Shown here: piece after piece, positions 54,040 to 62,840 of the stretch
Layout: each line of letters begins with the position of its first letter
Numbering within the stretch: position 1 is the first letter of the stretch
NCBI GenBank assembly: GCA_000436115.1
Contig: FR894562.1
Location: 170,242-234,241 of the forward strand
Origin: Firmicutes bacterium CAG:534
GTDB lineage: Bacteria; Bacillota; Clostridia; Lachnospirales; Lachnospiraceae
DNA: 64,000 bases
Reading direction: 5' to 3'
Translations under genes and position numbers: made by a program
The notes under the pieces: generated by a model
What the model was told of the DNA's origin: nothing
Seen by the model: only the letters and a program-made list of their open reading frames with translations
The model's database searches: none

Positions 54040-55648
54040 ATTCCGGTTTTTCAGAAGAAGCTGTCAGATAGTCATTGGACAATTTCACAATGACGGTATC
54101 GTTTATGATGGCAATACTGCCTGCCTCAGGGTAGCAGGGCATTTCCTGCAATGTAAGGCATGTCTGCTGATCGGCGGCAGGAATAAAATCCTGCCAGTTA
54201 ATGACCTGTGGATCGTAGCCCAGAAAAACAGAAAGAAAATAGTGACGGCTGTACATGTTAATATACCGGTTGCAGGTCATCTGCCCACGGACATCCCCTT
54301 TGTAGTAGGCGGAAAGATCATAAAGGGTTTCATCTTCGCTGTTGGTGCCAAGCAGGCAAAGAGGTAATTCGGCGCTGTAATGATCCAGACTCTTGATCTG
54401 CGTTACCATAGTGGTATAGTAGGAGGAGGCTTCCAGCTTGGCAAGATCCATTGTGGTGTAAACGTTATTTGCCAGGATGGCATATTGCCAGGTCAGCAGT
54501 AAAGAAGAAATCATTATGCAGGAATATAAAAAGTTCAAAATCCTTGGATTTACCTTAAAATCACAAAGGGAGAGCATAGCAAAAGGGAAAACAAGAATAA
54601 GTGCATAGGAATAAACGGTCAGGGTGTCCATGCCTCTGGAAACCATAGTAAAACCAATCACTTCCAGGGCAATGGGAAACAGCAGAAGCAGTATGTTTCC
54701 AAGCAGAAGGTTCTTATGCCTTTTAAGCAAAAGAGCTTCGTAAAGGCAGATACCGATGAGAAAGGATACCGTAATCAGCAGGCGTACAACCAGATTGTGG
54801 GAAATTCCCCTGAAATCGCTATAAAAGACAGACGCAAAATCGCGGTAACATCTTGTAAGTGCATGAGGCAGGTTGGCAAGCAGCTCAGGCACAGAACCGG
54901 CGCCATAGGTGACGGACATTTCCTTGCCGGAGAAAAAGCAGCCTACTTTTGCCATGATCAGGTAGATTCCCATGGATACGATTAATAAGCAAAACAGCTT
55001 CAGGGCCTTTTTCCATACAAGCCTGAGATCGTCTGATAAAAGGGACTGCATACCGTAAATTAAGATAACTGTGCAGGCAACCTGGTAGTATGCCTGATAA
55101 ATTCCCAGGCCGGTAGCCATAAGGCAGGCGGAAATCAGGAATTTCAGACACTGGAACGCCTTGGGGTTTGCTGCCTGGAATTTGGGGAAAAGAGCAATAT
55201 CCGAAACAGCCAGCCAGACGGCCAGAACTTCCAGCAGCAGGGAAAAAGTAAATACAAATGTCATAAACATAAAGGTTAATGAGCTTGTGACAGTTGGAAA
55301 TGCAATTAACAGGCAGCCGATGCAGAACATAAAAAATTTGCTTTTTATTTGAAATAAATCACAGATAAAAAAAACTGACAAAATGATAAACAATATCGTT
55401 AAGAAACCATTGATTACCGGGGAAGAAAAAGGGCCGTTAAAAATGCCCATAAAGGGAAGCGCCCATCTTCCGTTAGGGGTTGCAATGCCCAGGAAACCGT
55501 TAACGGAACCTACTTCATCAAAGTTAGGAAGCTTGTTAAAAAGCATATAACCGTGACAGATCAATCCAACTCCGAAAAGAAAAATGGATAACAGAAAGAA
55601 AGATTTGTATTTCATAAGTATTCTAGTTAATTTGGCTTCAATATTCAT
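54029..55648 (-). CDS. GtrII-like O-antigen glucosyltransferase (membrane)
   Basis: 539 aa read on the - strand from ATG 55648, with AAAGGG upstream; a TTG at 55666 would add six residues. About eleven helices. The first loop LPNFDEVGSVNGFLGIATPNGRWALPF matches the GtrII family (Glucos_trans_II; GRW motif after an acidic loop). GtrII takes glucose from undecaprenyl-phosphate-glucose and adds it to the glycan outside the cell. The GtrB-like enzymes at 38064 and 57697 could supply it; no GtrA is seen. The only reversed gene here, with its own promoter. Confidence 0.75.
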   Translation of the reverse strand: MNIEAKLTRILMKYKSFFLLSIFLFGVGLICHGYMLFNKLPNFDEVGSVNGFLGIATPNGRWALPFMGIFNGPFSSPVINGFLTILFIILSVFFICDLFQIKSKFFMFCIGCLLIAFPTVTSSLTFMFMTFVFTFSLLLEVLAVWLAVSDIALFPKFQAANPKAFQCLKFLISACLMATGLGIYQAYYQVACTVILIYGMQSLLSDDLRLVWKKALKLFCLLIVSMGIYLIMAKVGCFFSGKEMSVTYGAGSVPELLANLPHALTRCYRDFASVFYSDFRGISHNLVVRLLITVSFLIGICLYEALLLKRHKNLLLGNILLLLFPIALEVIGFTMVSRGMDTLTVYSYALILVFPFAMLSLCDFKVNPRILNFLYSCIMISSLLLTWQYAILANNVYTTMDLAKLEASSYYTTMVTQIKSLDHYSAELPLCLLGTNSEDETLYDLSAYYKGDVRGQMTCNRYINMYSRHYFLSVFLGYDPQVINWQDFIPAADQQTCLTLQEMPCYPEAGSIAIINDTVIVKLSNDYLTASSEKPEWRD

Positions 55649-55682
55649 TATATTTTTCCCTTTCAAATGCTGAATTTAATTA

Positions 55683-55711
55683 AGCATAGAGCAGAGAAAA
55701 TGAAAAGTCAA
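55683..55711 (-). promoter_or_regulatory. Promoter for the reversed GtrII-like gene
   Basis: On the - strand, -35 TTGACT (complement of 55706-55711) and -10 TATGCT (complement of 55683-55688) are 17 bp apart. They match consensus at five and four of six positions. The gene starts at 55648 after a leader of roughly 30 nt. This lets the gene be transcribed independently of the surrounding + strand operons. Confidence 0.55.
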
Positions 55712-55763
55712 TATTGAAAGTATAAATGCGGTGTTTGACAGGAACAGAAAGGATAGCAGTTAG

Positions 55764-57620
55764 ATGAAAGCTTTTATAAAGAAAAATATTGTGAATTTTA
55801 TATGTGCAGGCTTAATACTTACGGTTTGCCTTTGGAACCTGAGAGACTATGACTACATCAGATCTGTAGATGAATTTGGATATTTTGGCGTTGCGGCATC
55901 CTTTGCAGGATGGGACTGGGGAGACGTGCTTGCCACGTCAGATTATTATTCATTTGGATATAGCTTTCTTCTTGTTCCGTTTATGCTGCTGGCACGTCTG
56001 GGGATCCCTATGGCGTTAATATATAAGGCAGCAATATTGCTGAATGGGTGCTTTCTGGTAGGAGTTTTTGCTCTGGTCATACATGTTCAAAGAGAAATTT
56101 TCCCGGATTTCCCGGATCAGCTGCAAAGTGCGGCAGCACTTATGATGGCGCTATATATAGCGAATGCGGTACAGTCAAACACGGCAGGAGTTGAAATGTG
56201 TCTGAGATTTTTGTTCTGGGCAATCCTTTCAACTTTAATTAGTTTTGTGAAAAAGCCGGGGATAGGAAACAGCACATTATTAATTGAGCTTTCGATCTAT
56301 ATTTTTACAGTACATATGCGTGCGATAGGAGTGTCGATTGCGGTTGCAGGCGTCCTGGTTTTGTATGTGATTTCCCATATAAAAGCAATAAATAAAAAGC
56401 TTCTTATTTATATGATTGGATTAATTGTAGTGGGAATATTGGCGTTTGGGGGAATGAAAAACTATGTCGCCAATGAAATATATGTGAATCACTATTCGGA
56501 AGAAAAAGGGCATTTAGAGGAAGATGAAATAAATGATAATATAAATAATTTGGATCGTAATTTTAAAAAAGTAAAAAATCTCATGACAACAGAAGGGCTT
56601 CAGGATTTAGGAATGAGCATTTGCGGAAAATTGTATTATGCTTTTAGTGCAACCTTCCTGCTGGTAGAAATAGGAACAGCCTTTGCGGTCGGCACATGTA
56701 TTAACCTTTCTAAAAGGATAGCAAAATGGAATTCTTTTCAGTGGTATACATTATTAGCATTTTTGGCTTTTATGGGGGAAATTATGGTGTCCTCCATTTA
56801 TAAAACAATGCCATTTTATAGGGAAGGGCAGCTTCATCTATATCCATTGGAAACTATTGTGTTTGGCAGATATGCCGATTTCGCAGTGGGAGGATTAATG
56901 CTCCTGGGAATATATGGCTTGTATTATGTGGAGCAATATATAAGACAAATTGCCATTAGTGTGGTATGCTTTCTGGGATTGGCGTGGGTGGTCCAATATC
57001 AGTTTGATATGATGACAGTAAATCTTGCCAATGATAAAATTGCAAACTTCCGAATTAATCAAACGCCATGGTTTACGGTTTTATCAAACGGAAATATCAA
57101 TTATTTTGCCTATTATGCTGCGGCCGTAAGCATAGCCTTCTTTGCCGTAATGGTATTTGCAGGAGGATGCAAAAAGAGAAAAAAGGAAATGCTGACGATG
57201 GTTATGCTTGGAGTCTGCTTCATGTGGGGAGCTATGTCAGTGCATTATTCAAAGGAATATAATGACTCAAAAGGCTATCGCACCTATCAAATAGGAACTG
57301 TAGTAGATATTATCAGCGCTACCGACGAAAATACTCCGATTTACTATATTGGAAGCAATTATAGAGACGGGGGCTCGGATGTTGAAATTTTACAGTGGAG
57401 GCTTGGGAAAAGAACGATCCATGTGAGAACGCTTGCTGATCTTGACAACGATGAGGTATCTTCTGCAATTTTGCTGTGCCATAGCAATAATCAGGAGATT
57501 ATGGAAGCGTTAATGGAGGAGGAAAATTATATTTTTGATTCCACAGCATTGCAGGTGTATGCGGCGGAGAAGGGACAAGCTTATGAGGTAATGCTGCAAA
57601 AGGCGGCAGAGGTAGAATAA
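55764..57620 (+). CDS. Polytopic membrane protein, GT-C-type glycosyltransferase-like
   Basis: 618 aa, about eleven helices followed by a soluble C-terminal domain (from about 500). After TM1 comes IRSVDEFGYFGVAASFAGWDWGD, an acidic loop as in GT-C enzymes. Codon use looks richer in A/T than in the neighbours (many ATA, AAT, TTA), which could mean separate acquisition; I could not measure it. Divergent from the GtrII-like gene. Role inferred: transfer from a lipid-phosphate sugar outside the membrane. Confidence 0.62.
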   Translation: MKAFIKKNIVNFICAGLILTVCLWNLRDYDYIRSVDEFGYFGVAASFAGWDWGDVLATSDYYSFGYSFLLVPFMLLARLGIPMALIYKAAILLNGCFLVGVFALVIHVQREIFPDFPDQLQSAAALMMALYIANAVQSNTAGVEMCLRFLFWAILSTLISFVKKPGIGNSTLLIELSIYIFTVHMRAIGVSIAVAGVLVLYVISHIKAINKKLLIYMIGLIVVGILAFGGMKNYVANEIYVNHYSEEKGHLEEDEINDNINNLDRNFKKVKNLMTTEGLQDLGMSICGKLYYAFSATFLLVEIGTAFAVGTCINLSKRIAKWNSFQWYTLLAFLAFMGEIMVSSIYKTMPFYREGQLHLYPLETIVFGRYADFAVGGLMLLGIYGLYYVEQYIRQIAISVVCFLGLAWVVQYQFDMMTVNLANDKIANFRINQTPWFTVLSNGNINYFAYYAAAVSIAFFAVMVFAGGCKKRKKEMLTMVMLGVCFMWGAMSVHYSKEYNDSKGYRTYQIGTVVDIISATDENTPIYYIGSNYRDGGSDVEILQWRLGKRTIHVRTLADLDNDEVSSAILLCHSNNQEIMEALMEEENYIFDSTALQVYAAEKGQAYEVMLQKAAEVE

Positions 57621-57629
57621 ACAGTAAAT

Positions 57630-57658
57630 TTGCGATAGCCAGAAGATTGTAGTATAAT
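57630..57658 (+). promoter_or_regulatory. Sigma-A-type promoter
   Basis: -35 TTGCGA (57630-57635) and a perfect -10 TATAAT (57653-57658) with a 17-bp spacer, inside the 76-bp gap after the GT-C gene. The start would lie near 57665, about 30 nt before ATG 57697. It would drive the GT2, Wzx and downstream genes as a separate unit. Confidence 0.7.
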
Positions 57659-57696
57659 TTGAAAAGGTCAAAAATACGGAAAGATGGAGAGAGGCT

Positions 57697-58647
57697 ATGA
57701 AGCTAATAATTCAAATCCCGTGTTACAATGAAGCAGAAACACTGGAAATTGCTCTGAATGATCTTCCAAAGGAAATCGAGGGAATAGATACAATAGAATA
57801 CCTGATCATTGATGACGGGTGTACAGACAAAACCGTAGAGGTTGCCAGAAAATGGGGAGTGCATCATGTTGTCGGCTTTACCAAAAACAAAGGGCTTGCA
57901 AAGGGGTTTATGGCAGGAATGGATGCCTGCCTTAGAAACGGAGCAGACATTATTGTGAATACGGATGCGGATAACCAGTATTGTGCGGAAGACATTTCCA
58001 AGCTGATCCGTCCTATTTTGGAGCATAAGGCAGATATTGTGATCGGAGAACGTCCGATTGATGATACAGAGCATTTTTCATGGCTTAAGAAGAAGCTCCA
58101 GCATTTCGGAAGCTGGGTAGTCCGAAAAGCATCCCATACAGATATACCGGATGCCCCCAGCGGTTTTAGGGCTTTTAGCCGTGATGCGGCAATGAGGCTC
58201 AATGTCATTAATGATTATACCTATACGCTGGAAACCATCGTGCAGGCAGGGAGAAACAAGATGGCAATCGTGTCAGTTCCTGTCAGAACCAATCCGGAGC
58301 TTAGAAAATCCAGACTGTTTCATAGCATGTTTGGATATATAAAGAAATCGATCCTGACAATCCTTCGGGCATTAATGATGTATAAACCGCTTTATTGTTT
58401 CACTCTGGTTGCTGCGGTGCCGGCGATCATTGGTTTTCTGATAGGGATTCGCTTTTTGGTCTTTTATTTTAATGGAAGAGGGAGCGGGCATACCCAGTCG
58501 CTGATGCTGGCGTGCACACTGCTTATTATAGGCTTTATCACCTTTGTGATTGGAATGCTGGCAGATGTGATCAGCGCCAACAGAAAGATTTTAGAAGATG
58601 TGCAATATCACATAAAGAGACAAGAGTATCAGGACCATAACGAATAA
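57697..58647 (+). CDS. Polyprenyl-phosphate glycosyltransferase, DPM1/GtrB-like (GT2)
   Basis: 316 aa. GT2 core: IIQIPCYNEAETLEIAL, IIDDGCTDKTVEVA, KNKGLAKGFMAGMDACLRNGADIIVNTDADNQY with intact DAD. DAPSGFRAFSRDAA follows. Two C-terminal membrane helices (about 228-250 and 262-290) fit enzymes that charge undecaprenyl phosphate with a hexose. Preceded by GGAGAGAGG. Together with the gene at 38064 this makes two such synthases for the membrane transferases of the locus. Confidence 0.87.
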   Translation: MKLIIQIPCYNEAETLEIALNDLPKEIEGIDTIEYLIIDDGCTDKTVEVARKWGVHHVVGFTKNKGLAKGFMAGMDACLRNGADIIVNTDADNQYCAEDISKLIRPILEHKADIVIGERPIDDTEHFSWLKKKLQHFGSWVVRKASHTDIPDAPSGFRAFSRDAAMRLNVINDYTYTLETIVQAGRNKMAIVSVPVRTNPELRKSRLFHSMFGYIKKSILTILRALMMYKPLYCFTLVAAVPAIIGFLIGIRFLVFYFNGRGSGHTQSLMLACTLLIIGFITFVIGMLADVISANRKILEDVQYHIKRQEYQDHNE

Positions 58648-58683
58648 AGGAAAAATTGTTTTGAAGCTTGGTGAAAGAATAAA

Positions 58684-60072
58684 TTGAAAATAATTGATTT
58701 TTTTAAAAAAGATGATCAGAGAGCCACAATTTATCTGATCGGACAAGCGCTTACACAAATACTTGTTACGGTTTCTGTTCTGATTTTTGGCAGAATCCTG
58801 CCGGCCAGGGAATATGGAATTGTGGCAGTTTACACAACATGGTCTACCTTTCTGACATATTTTATCGGACTTCAGGCGCATGGAACATTGGGGATTGCAA
58901 AGGTACATAAAACGGATGTCTACAAGGAATACTGCGGGATACCATATGTGCTTACGTTTCTTACTTCTGCGGCTATGTGCGGGGCTGCGCTTTTAGGGCA
59001 TAGACAGATCGAGAGACTCTCTGATATGAGCCTTTGGATAGTTCTGTTTATGATCATACATACAACAGGGCTTGTGTGCTTTCATATCCAAAACAGCATT
59101 TACAGACTGGACATGAAGGCCGTAAGCTATGTTGCAAATAATCTTCTGGTAAATGTGGCATCCATAGGCTTGTCAGTAGTATTAGTTATAATATTCAAGA
59201 GTGAAAGAGCTACAGGGAGAATATTAGGATTGGGAATCCCCTATATCGTATGGGGAGCATGCTTCGGAGCTCAGGCTCTGAAAAGGGGGATTTCCCATAA
59301 AAAGGAACTGTATCAGTATTGCGTAAGACTTTCCATACCTCTTATCTTTCATGGTATATCAGCACAAATTTTGAGCCATAGTGATACGCTGATGCTGGCA
59401 AGCATGTGTGACGAAACAGAGGCCGGTATATATTCGTTCTGCTATTCCATTGCAAGCCCGTTAACTGGCATTTGGAGCGCTTTTAATACTGCCTGGCAGC
59501 CGGATTACCTGCAAAATGCCAAGAGCAAAAACGGCGAATGGATCAGGGAGCATTCAGGCAATTACCTGTTTACCTTTACTGCCTTGGTGTGTGGATATAT
59601 TCTGATAGGACAGGATGTGCTGCGGATTCTGGGAGCAAGAGAGTACTGGAAGGGAGCCGGAATCATTACTTTGATTACAATAGCCACATATTTTCAATTT
59701 TTATATTCTTTTCCCTGCAATTACGAATTTTTTATGGGAAGGACAAAAATGATTGCGATCGGGACAGTGATTTCTGCAGCTGTTAACGTGGCAATCAACT
59801 GGATGCTTATTCCAGCATATGGGATATATGCAGCAGCCCTATCAACCATAGCAGCATATGGAGTGCTGTTCCTTTTACACGATTTTTTTGCGAGAAGACT
59901 TGGCAGCTATCATTATAGATGGAGCTTTTACCTGAAAGGAATTGCGCCGGTTGCCGGCTGCGCTTTTGTATCTTATCTATGCGCTGAACAGGTTTTGCTC
60001 AGGTGGGGAATAGGTGTTATGGTAGTTGCTATGCTGGCAGCGCGCCTATGGAAGAAAAAAGCATTATTATAA
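58684..60072 (+). CDS. wzx: Wzx-type oligosaccharide flippase (PST/MOP superfamily)
   Basis: 462 aa with about twelve to fourteen helices and no ATPase domain. TM1 and the first loop read ATIYLIGQALTQILVTVSVLIFGRILPAREYGIVAVYTTW, the standard PST start. TTG start at 58684 with GGTGAAAG upstream, since no in-frame Met is available near. Wzx exports undecaprenyl-linked repeat units using an ion gradient and would work with the polymerase at 4029. Its presence with three ABC flippases is notable. Confidence 0.85.
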   Translation: MKIIDFFKKDDQRATIYLIGQALTQILVTVSVLIFGRILPAREYGIVAVYTTWSTFLTYFIGLQAHGTLGIAKVHKTDVYKEYCGIPYVLTFLTSAAMCGAALLGHRQIERLSDMSLWIVLFMIIHTTGLVCFHIQNSIYRLDMKAVSYVANNLLVNVASIGLSVVLVIIFKSERATGRILGLGIPYIVWGACFGAQALKRGISHKKELYQYCVRLSIPLIFHGISAQILSHSDTLMLASMCDETEAGIYSFCYSIASPLTGIWSAFNTAWQPDYLQNAKSKNGEWIREHSGNYLFTFTALVCGYILIGQDVLRILGAREYWKGAGIITLITIATYFQFLYSFPCNYEFFMGRTKMIAIGTVISAAVNVAINWMLIPAYGIYAAALSTIAAYGVLFLLHDFFARRLGSYHYRWSFYLKGIAPVAGCAFVSYLCAEQVLLRWGIGVMVVAMLAARLWKKKALL

Positions 60073-60085
60073 GGAGCATTTTGGG

Positions 60086-61267
60086 ATGAAGGTTTTATTT
60101 ATTTCGGCAGGAGATTATAAATATGGCGCTCCGAAAGCCATGTTTGAACTCTTTGTTACCTTAAAAAAGGAATATAGCGTGGAACCTGTACTGCTGACGA
60201 AGAAAAGGAATGAGCTGAACCATAAATGTGACCTGCTTGGGATTGAAAATTATGCATTCTGGAGCAGGGATATTATGGCGGGATCTGCGTATCAAAACCC
60301 CATTTTTAATATGATGAAGCACTGCGTGAAGTATTTGCTGTATCTGTGGGGCGGGATTACGCAGAAGCGTGTTGAAAGGATAGGGATTGATTTTGCTTCC
60401 ATCGACATTATCCATACAAACCTGAATCGGAATGACATTGGCGTATGGATTTCCCAAAAATACAAAATTCCCCATGTGTGGCATTTGCGGGAAACCTTGA
60501 TAGGATCTGCTGTTGCCATGTATAAGCCTAATGTAATAGATTATATGAATAAAAATGCAAGCCTTTTTGTAGCTATTTCCCAGACTGTTTACAGAGAATG
60601 GGCTAAACTAGGATTAGATAAAGATAAGATGCGTCTGGTGTATGATGGACTTAATGCTGAAGAGTTTACCGTGCGGAACAGGGCAGGGAAGAACAGCGCA
60701 GACAGACTGAAGATTGTTATGACAGGGCATGTACAGCCTACTAAGGGGCAGGATCAGCTGATCAGCGCCCTTGGCAGATTAGCTTCCGATGAAAAAAAGA
60801 AGCTTCAGATTGACATTTATGGGGAGGCATATCCGGATTACAGGAGGGAGCTGGAGAAGAACATCCACGAAATGCAGCTTGAAGATGTTGTAAATTTTTG
60901 TGGCTATTGTGACCACGTTCCTAAGAAACTTGCGGAATACGATATTGGGATTGTAGCCTCAAGGCAGGAGGGGTTCGGAAGAGTGACGGTTGAATATATG
61001 CTGGCCGGTCTGCTTGTTATTGCTTCTGATACGGGGGCAAATACAGAACTGATTGAGGACGGAAAGAATGGTCTGATCTATCCATACAAGGATATTGACG
61101 GACTAACCGCAAGGCTGAAGCTGGCGCTGGATGCTCCCGAACTGATTGAAAAGCTGGGAAAGGAAGCCCATACAGATGCAGTGCTAAAGTACAGTAATGC
61201 CAGATATGCAAAAGGGGTATACGAGCTGTACCGGGAAGTCCTTGAGGAAAAAACGAGAGAAGTTTGA
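60086..61267 (+). CDS. Glycosyltransferase family 4
   Basis: 393 aa from ATG 60086 with AAGGAG upstream; a longer frame from 60026 overlaps the Wzx gene and is rejected. N-terminus VLFISAGDYKYGAPKAMFEL. Donor domain: IVMTGHVQPTKGQDQLI and EX7E in ASRQEGFGRVTVEYMLAGLLVIAS, then TGANTELIEDGKNGLIYP. Retaining transferase of unknown donor. It overlaps no gene; the next start lies 14 bp after the stop. Confidence 0.92.
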   Translation: MKVLFISAGDYKYGAPKAMFELFVTLKKEYSVEPVLLTKKRNELNHKCDLLGIENYAFWSRDIMAGSAYQNPIFNMMKHCVKYLLYLWGGITQKRVERIGIDFASIDIIHTNLNRNDIGVWISQKYKIPHVWHLRETLIGSAVAMYKPNVIDYMNKNASLFVAISQTVYREWAKLGLDKDKMRLVYDGLNAEEFTVRNRAGKNSADRLKIVMTGHVQPTKGQDQLISALGRLASDEKKKLQIDIYGEAYPDYRRELEKNIHEMQLEDVVNFCGYCDHVPKKLAEYDIGIVASRQEGFGRVTVEYMLAGLLVIASDTGANTELIEDGKNGLIYPYKDIDGLTARLKLALDAPELIEKLGKEAHTDAVLKYSNARYAKGVYELYREVLEEKTREV

Positions 61268-61281
61268 AAGGAGAGGGGATC

Positions 61282-62763
61282 GTGGATATTGATCGGATTT
61301 TAAAGCTTGAGGGAAAATACAATCTGTATGAGGATACTATTGAAGGGATTCATTACTGGATGTATGGAAGAGGAGAACTATGTAACTTTATTCTTCCCAG
61401 GATAGAAAACCCTGAAGTGGGTAAAGCACATAATCAGCTGAAAAGTAAGACAAGCTTTTTGGGAAAGGTATGGGGACTTCTTTACAACAGTATCTGGAAT
61501 GGGAAAAGAAAGGCGTTCCAGGCAGAGGTGTGTATCATTGATCATGAAAGGCGCATTTGGGAAAATAACGAATACGAATGTAAATACACCAAAGAAATTT
61601 ATGAACATTATAAGGATAAGGCCATTATTCTGGAACGGCCCTATAATTATGGACATTTGAAGCCTATTGGTAAGGAGAAGGTTGCCTATCTGGACTACAT
61701 ATCACTGCTATGCAATTTTCATTATCTTTTTGTTAAGACTTTCCGCAAAAGGAAATATAGAAAGATCTGCAATGAGATCGAGAGACATATGAGAGATCCT
61801 TTAAAGGAACTTAATCAGGAAATTGGCATTCATTATTCTATGGCAGAGCTTCAGGCTTATCTGTCAAAGGTTATTTTGCGAAATCAGGTGCGCATACGGG
61901 AAATGGAAAGGCTGCTGGATAAAATACAGCCCAGAATTATAATAGAGGTGGTAGGATGGAGCAATACTTGTATGGCAGCAAATGAGACTGCAAAAAGAAG
62001 AAAAATTATTACCTATGAAATGCAGCATGGTGTATCTGGTCATACAGACTATGAATATAATTACCAAACCAAGAAAATACTTCCACAGCTTCCGGCGTAT
62101 TTTCTCACATTTGGAGACTATGTGGAAGGAAATATAAGGTTCCCTGTAGAAAAAGAAGTAAGATCGGTTGGATTTCCTTATTTGGAAAGAAAAGTGATGA
62201 AGAGGCGGGAAGCAAAAAAAGAAAAAGACATAAAGACGGTTCTTTTTTTGTCGAGTGGTCAAATTGGAGAGCATTTTTCTCAGTTGGCATGCAGATTAGC
62301 GGAATTAACAGAAACTGAACAGAAGTGTAATGTGATATACAAACTCCATCCGGGAGAGTATGTGGCTTGGGAGCAGCGCTATCCCCGACTTTTAGAGCTG
62401 GAGAGAGAAGGAAAAATTCGAGTAATTGACTCGAGTGACAGCGATCTGTATCAACTGTTTGATGAAGCAGATGTACAAGTGGCAGGGACACCCACAACAT
62501 CAATATGTGAAGGTCTGGCATTTGGGTTGGTTACGTTGGTTTACGATTTTTATGATTTGACCAAAATATCTTTTTTGTTTGAGGAAGGATTTGCACAAAA
62601 AATTAGTGACACCAGTGATATACAGCCCATCTTGGATGCAGTGACCGGAAGCACAGGGAAGAAAGAGGAAAATTGGAGAAAAATGTGGAAGGGAAATGCC
62701 ATGAAAAATATTGTTAATGTAATTGAGAAAACCTCGGGGGTAAAAGGAATGAGTAACTATTAA
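61282..62763 (+). CDS. GT-B protein of the HP-motif type; candidate nonulosonate or glycerol-phosphate transferase
   Basis: 493 aa from GTG 61282, chosen because GGAGAGGGG is 3-9 bp upstream; a TTG at 61264 inside the previous gene is the alternative. Soluble. Motifs in the second half: YEMQHGVSGHTDYEY, VLFLSSGQIGEHF, IYKLHPGEY and GTPTTSICEGLAFG. An H-P followed by S/T-T/S-x-C-E occurs in bacterial sialyl- and polysialyltransferases and in CDP-glycerol transferases. The position next to NeuB-type genes favours a CMP-nonulosonate donor, as inference. Also possible: a capsule transferase of another kind. Confidence 0.55.
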   Translation: MDIDRILKLEGKYNLYEDTIEGIHYWMYGRGELCNFILPRIENPEVGKAHNQLKSKTSFLGKVWGLLYNSIWNGKRKAFQAEVCIIDHERRIWENNEYECKYTKEIYEHYKDKAIILERPYNYGHLKPIGKEKVAYLDYISLLCNFHYLFVKTFRKRKYRKICNEIERHMRDPLKELNQEIGIHYSMAELQAYLSKVILRNQVRIREMERLLDKIQPRIIIEVVGWSNTCMAANETAKRRKIITYEMQHGVSGHTDYEYNYQTKKILPQLPAYFLTFGDYVEGNIRFPVEKEVRSVGFPYLERKVMKRREAKKEKDIKTVLFLSSGQIGEHFSQLACRLAELTETEQKCNVIYKLHPGEYVAWEQRYPRLLELEREGKIRVIDSSDSDLYQLFDEADVQVAGTPTTSICEGLAFGLVTLVYDFYDLTKISFLFEEGFAQKISDTSDIQPILDAVTGSTGKKEENWRKMWKGNAMKNIVNVIEKTSGVKGMSNY

Positions 62764-62803
62764 TACCAAAAGGTTAAAAGTAATATGTAAAAAAGAAAGG
62801 AGT

Positions 62804-62836
62804 ATGCTGTTTTTTCATCAAAAACATCAAACGTAA
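62804..62836 (+). CDS. Possible 10-codon leader ORF before the KdsC-GmhA fusion gene
   Basis: ATG 62804 follows AAGGAGT, a strong ribosome site; the frame reads MLFFHQKHQT and stops at 62834-62836, 4 bp before ATG 62841. The main gene lacks a site of its own, so translation may be coupled through this short frame. It may also be chance. It is in a different frame from the main gene, and no base change is seen that would join them to the HAD motif. Confidence 0.3.
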   Translation: MLFFHQKHQT

Positions 62837-62840
62837 TTAA

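Noticed and set aside
62804..62840. Frameshift joining the short leader frame to the KdsC-GmhA gene
   Set aside because: The main frame has a stop directly before ATG 62841 and its HAD motif is at the usual distance from that start, so no missing N-terminus is implied.
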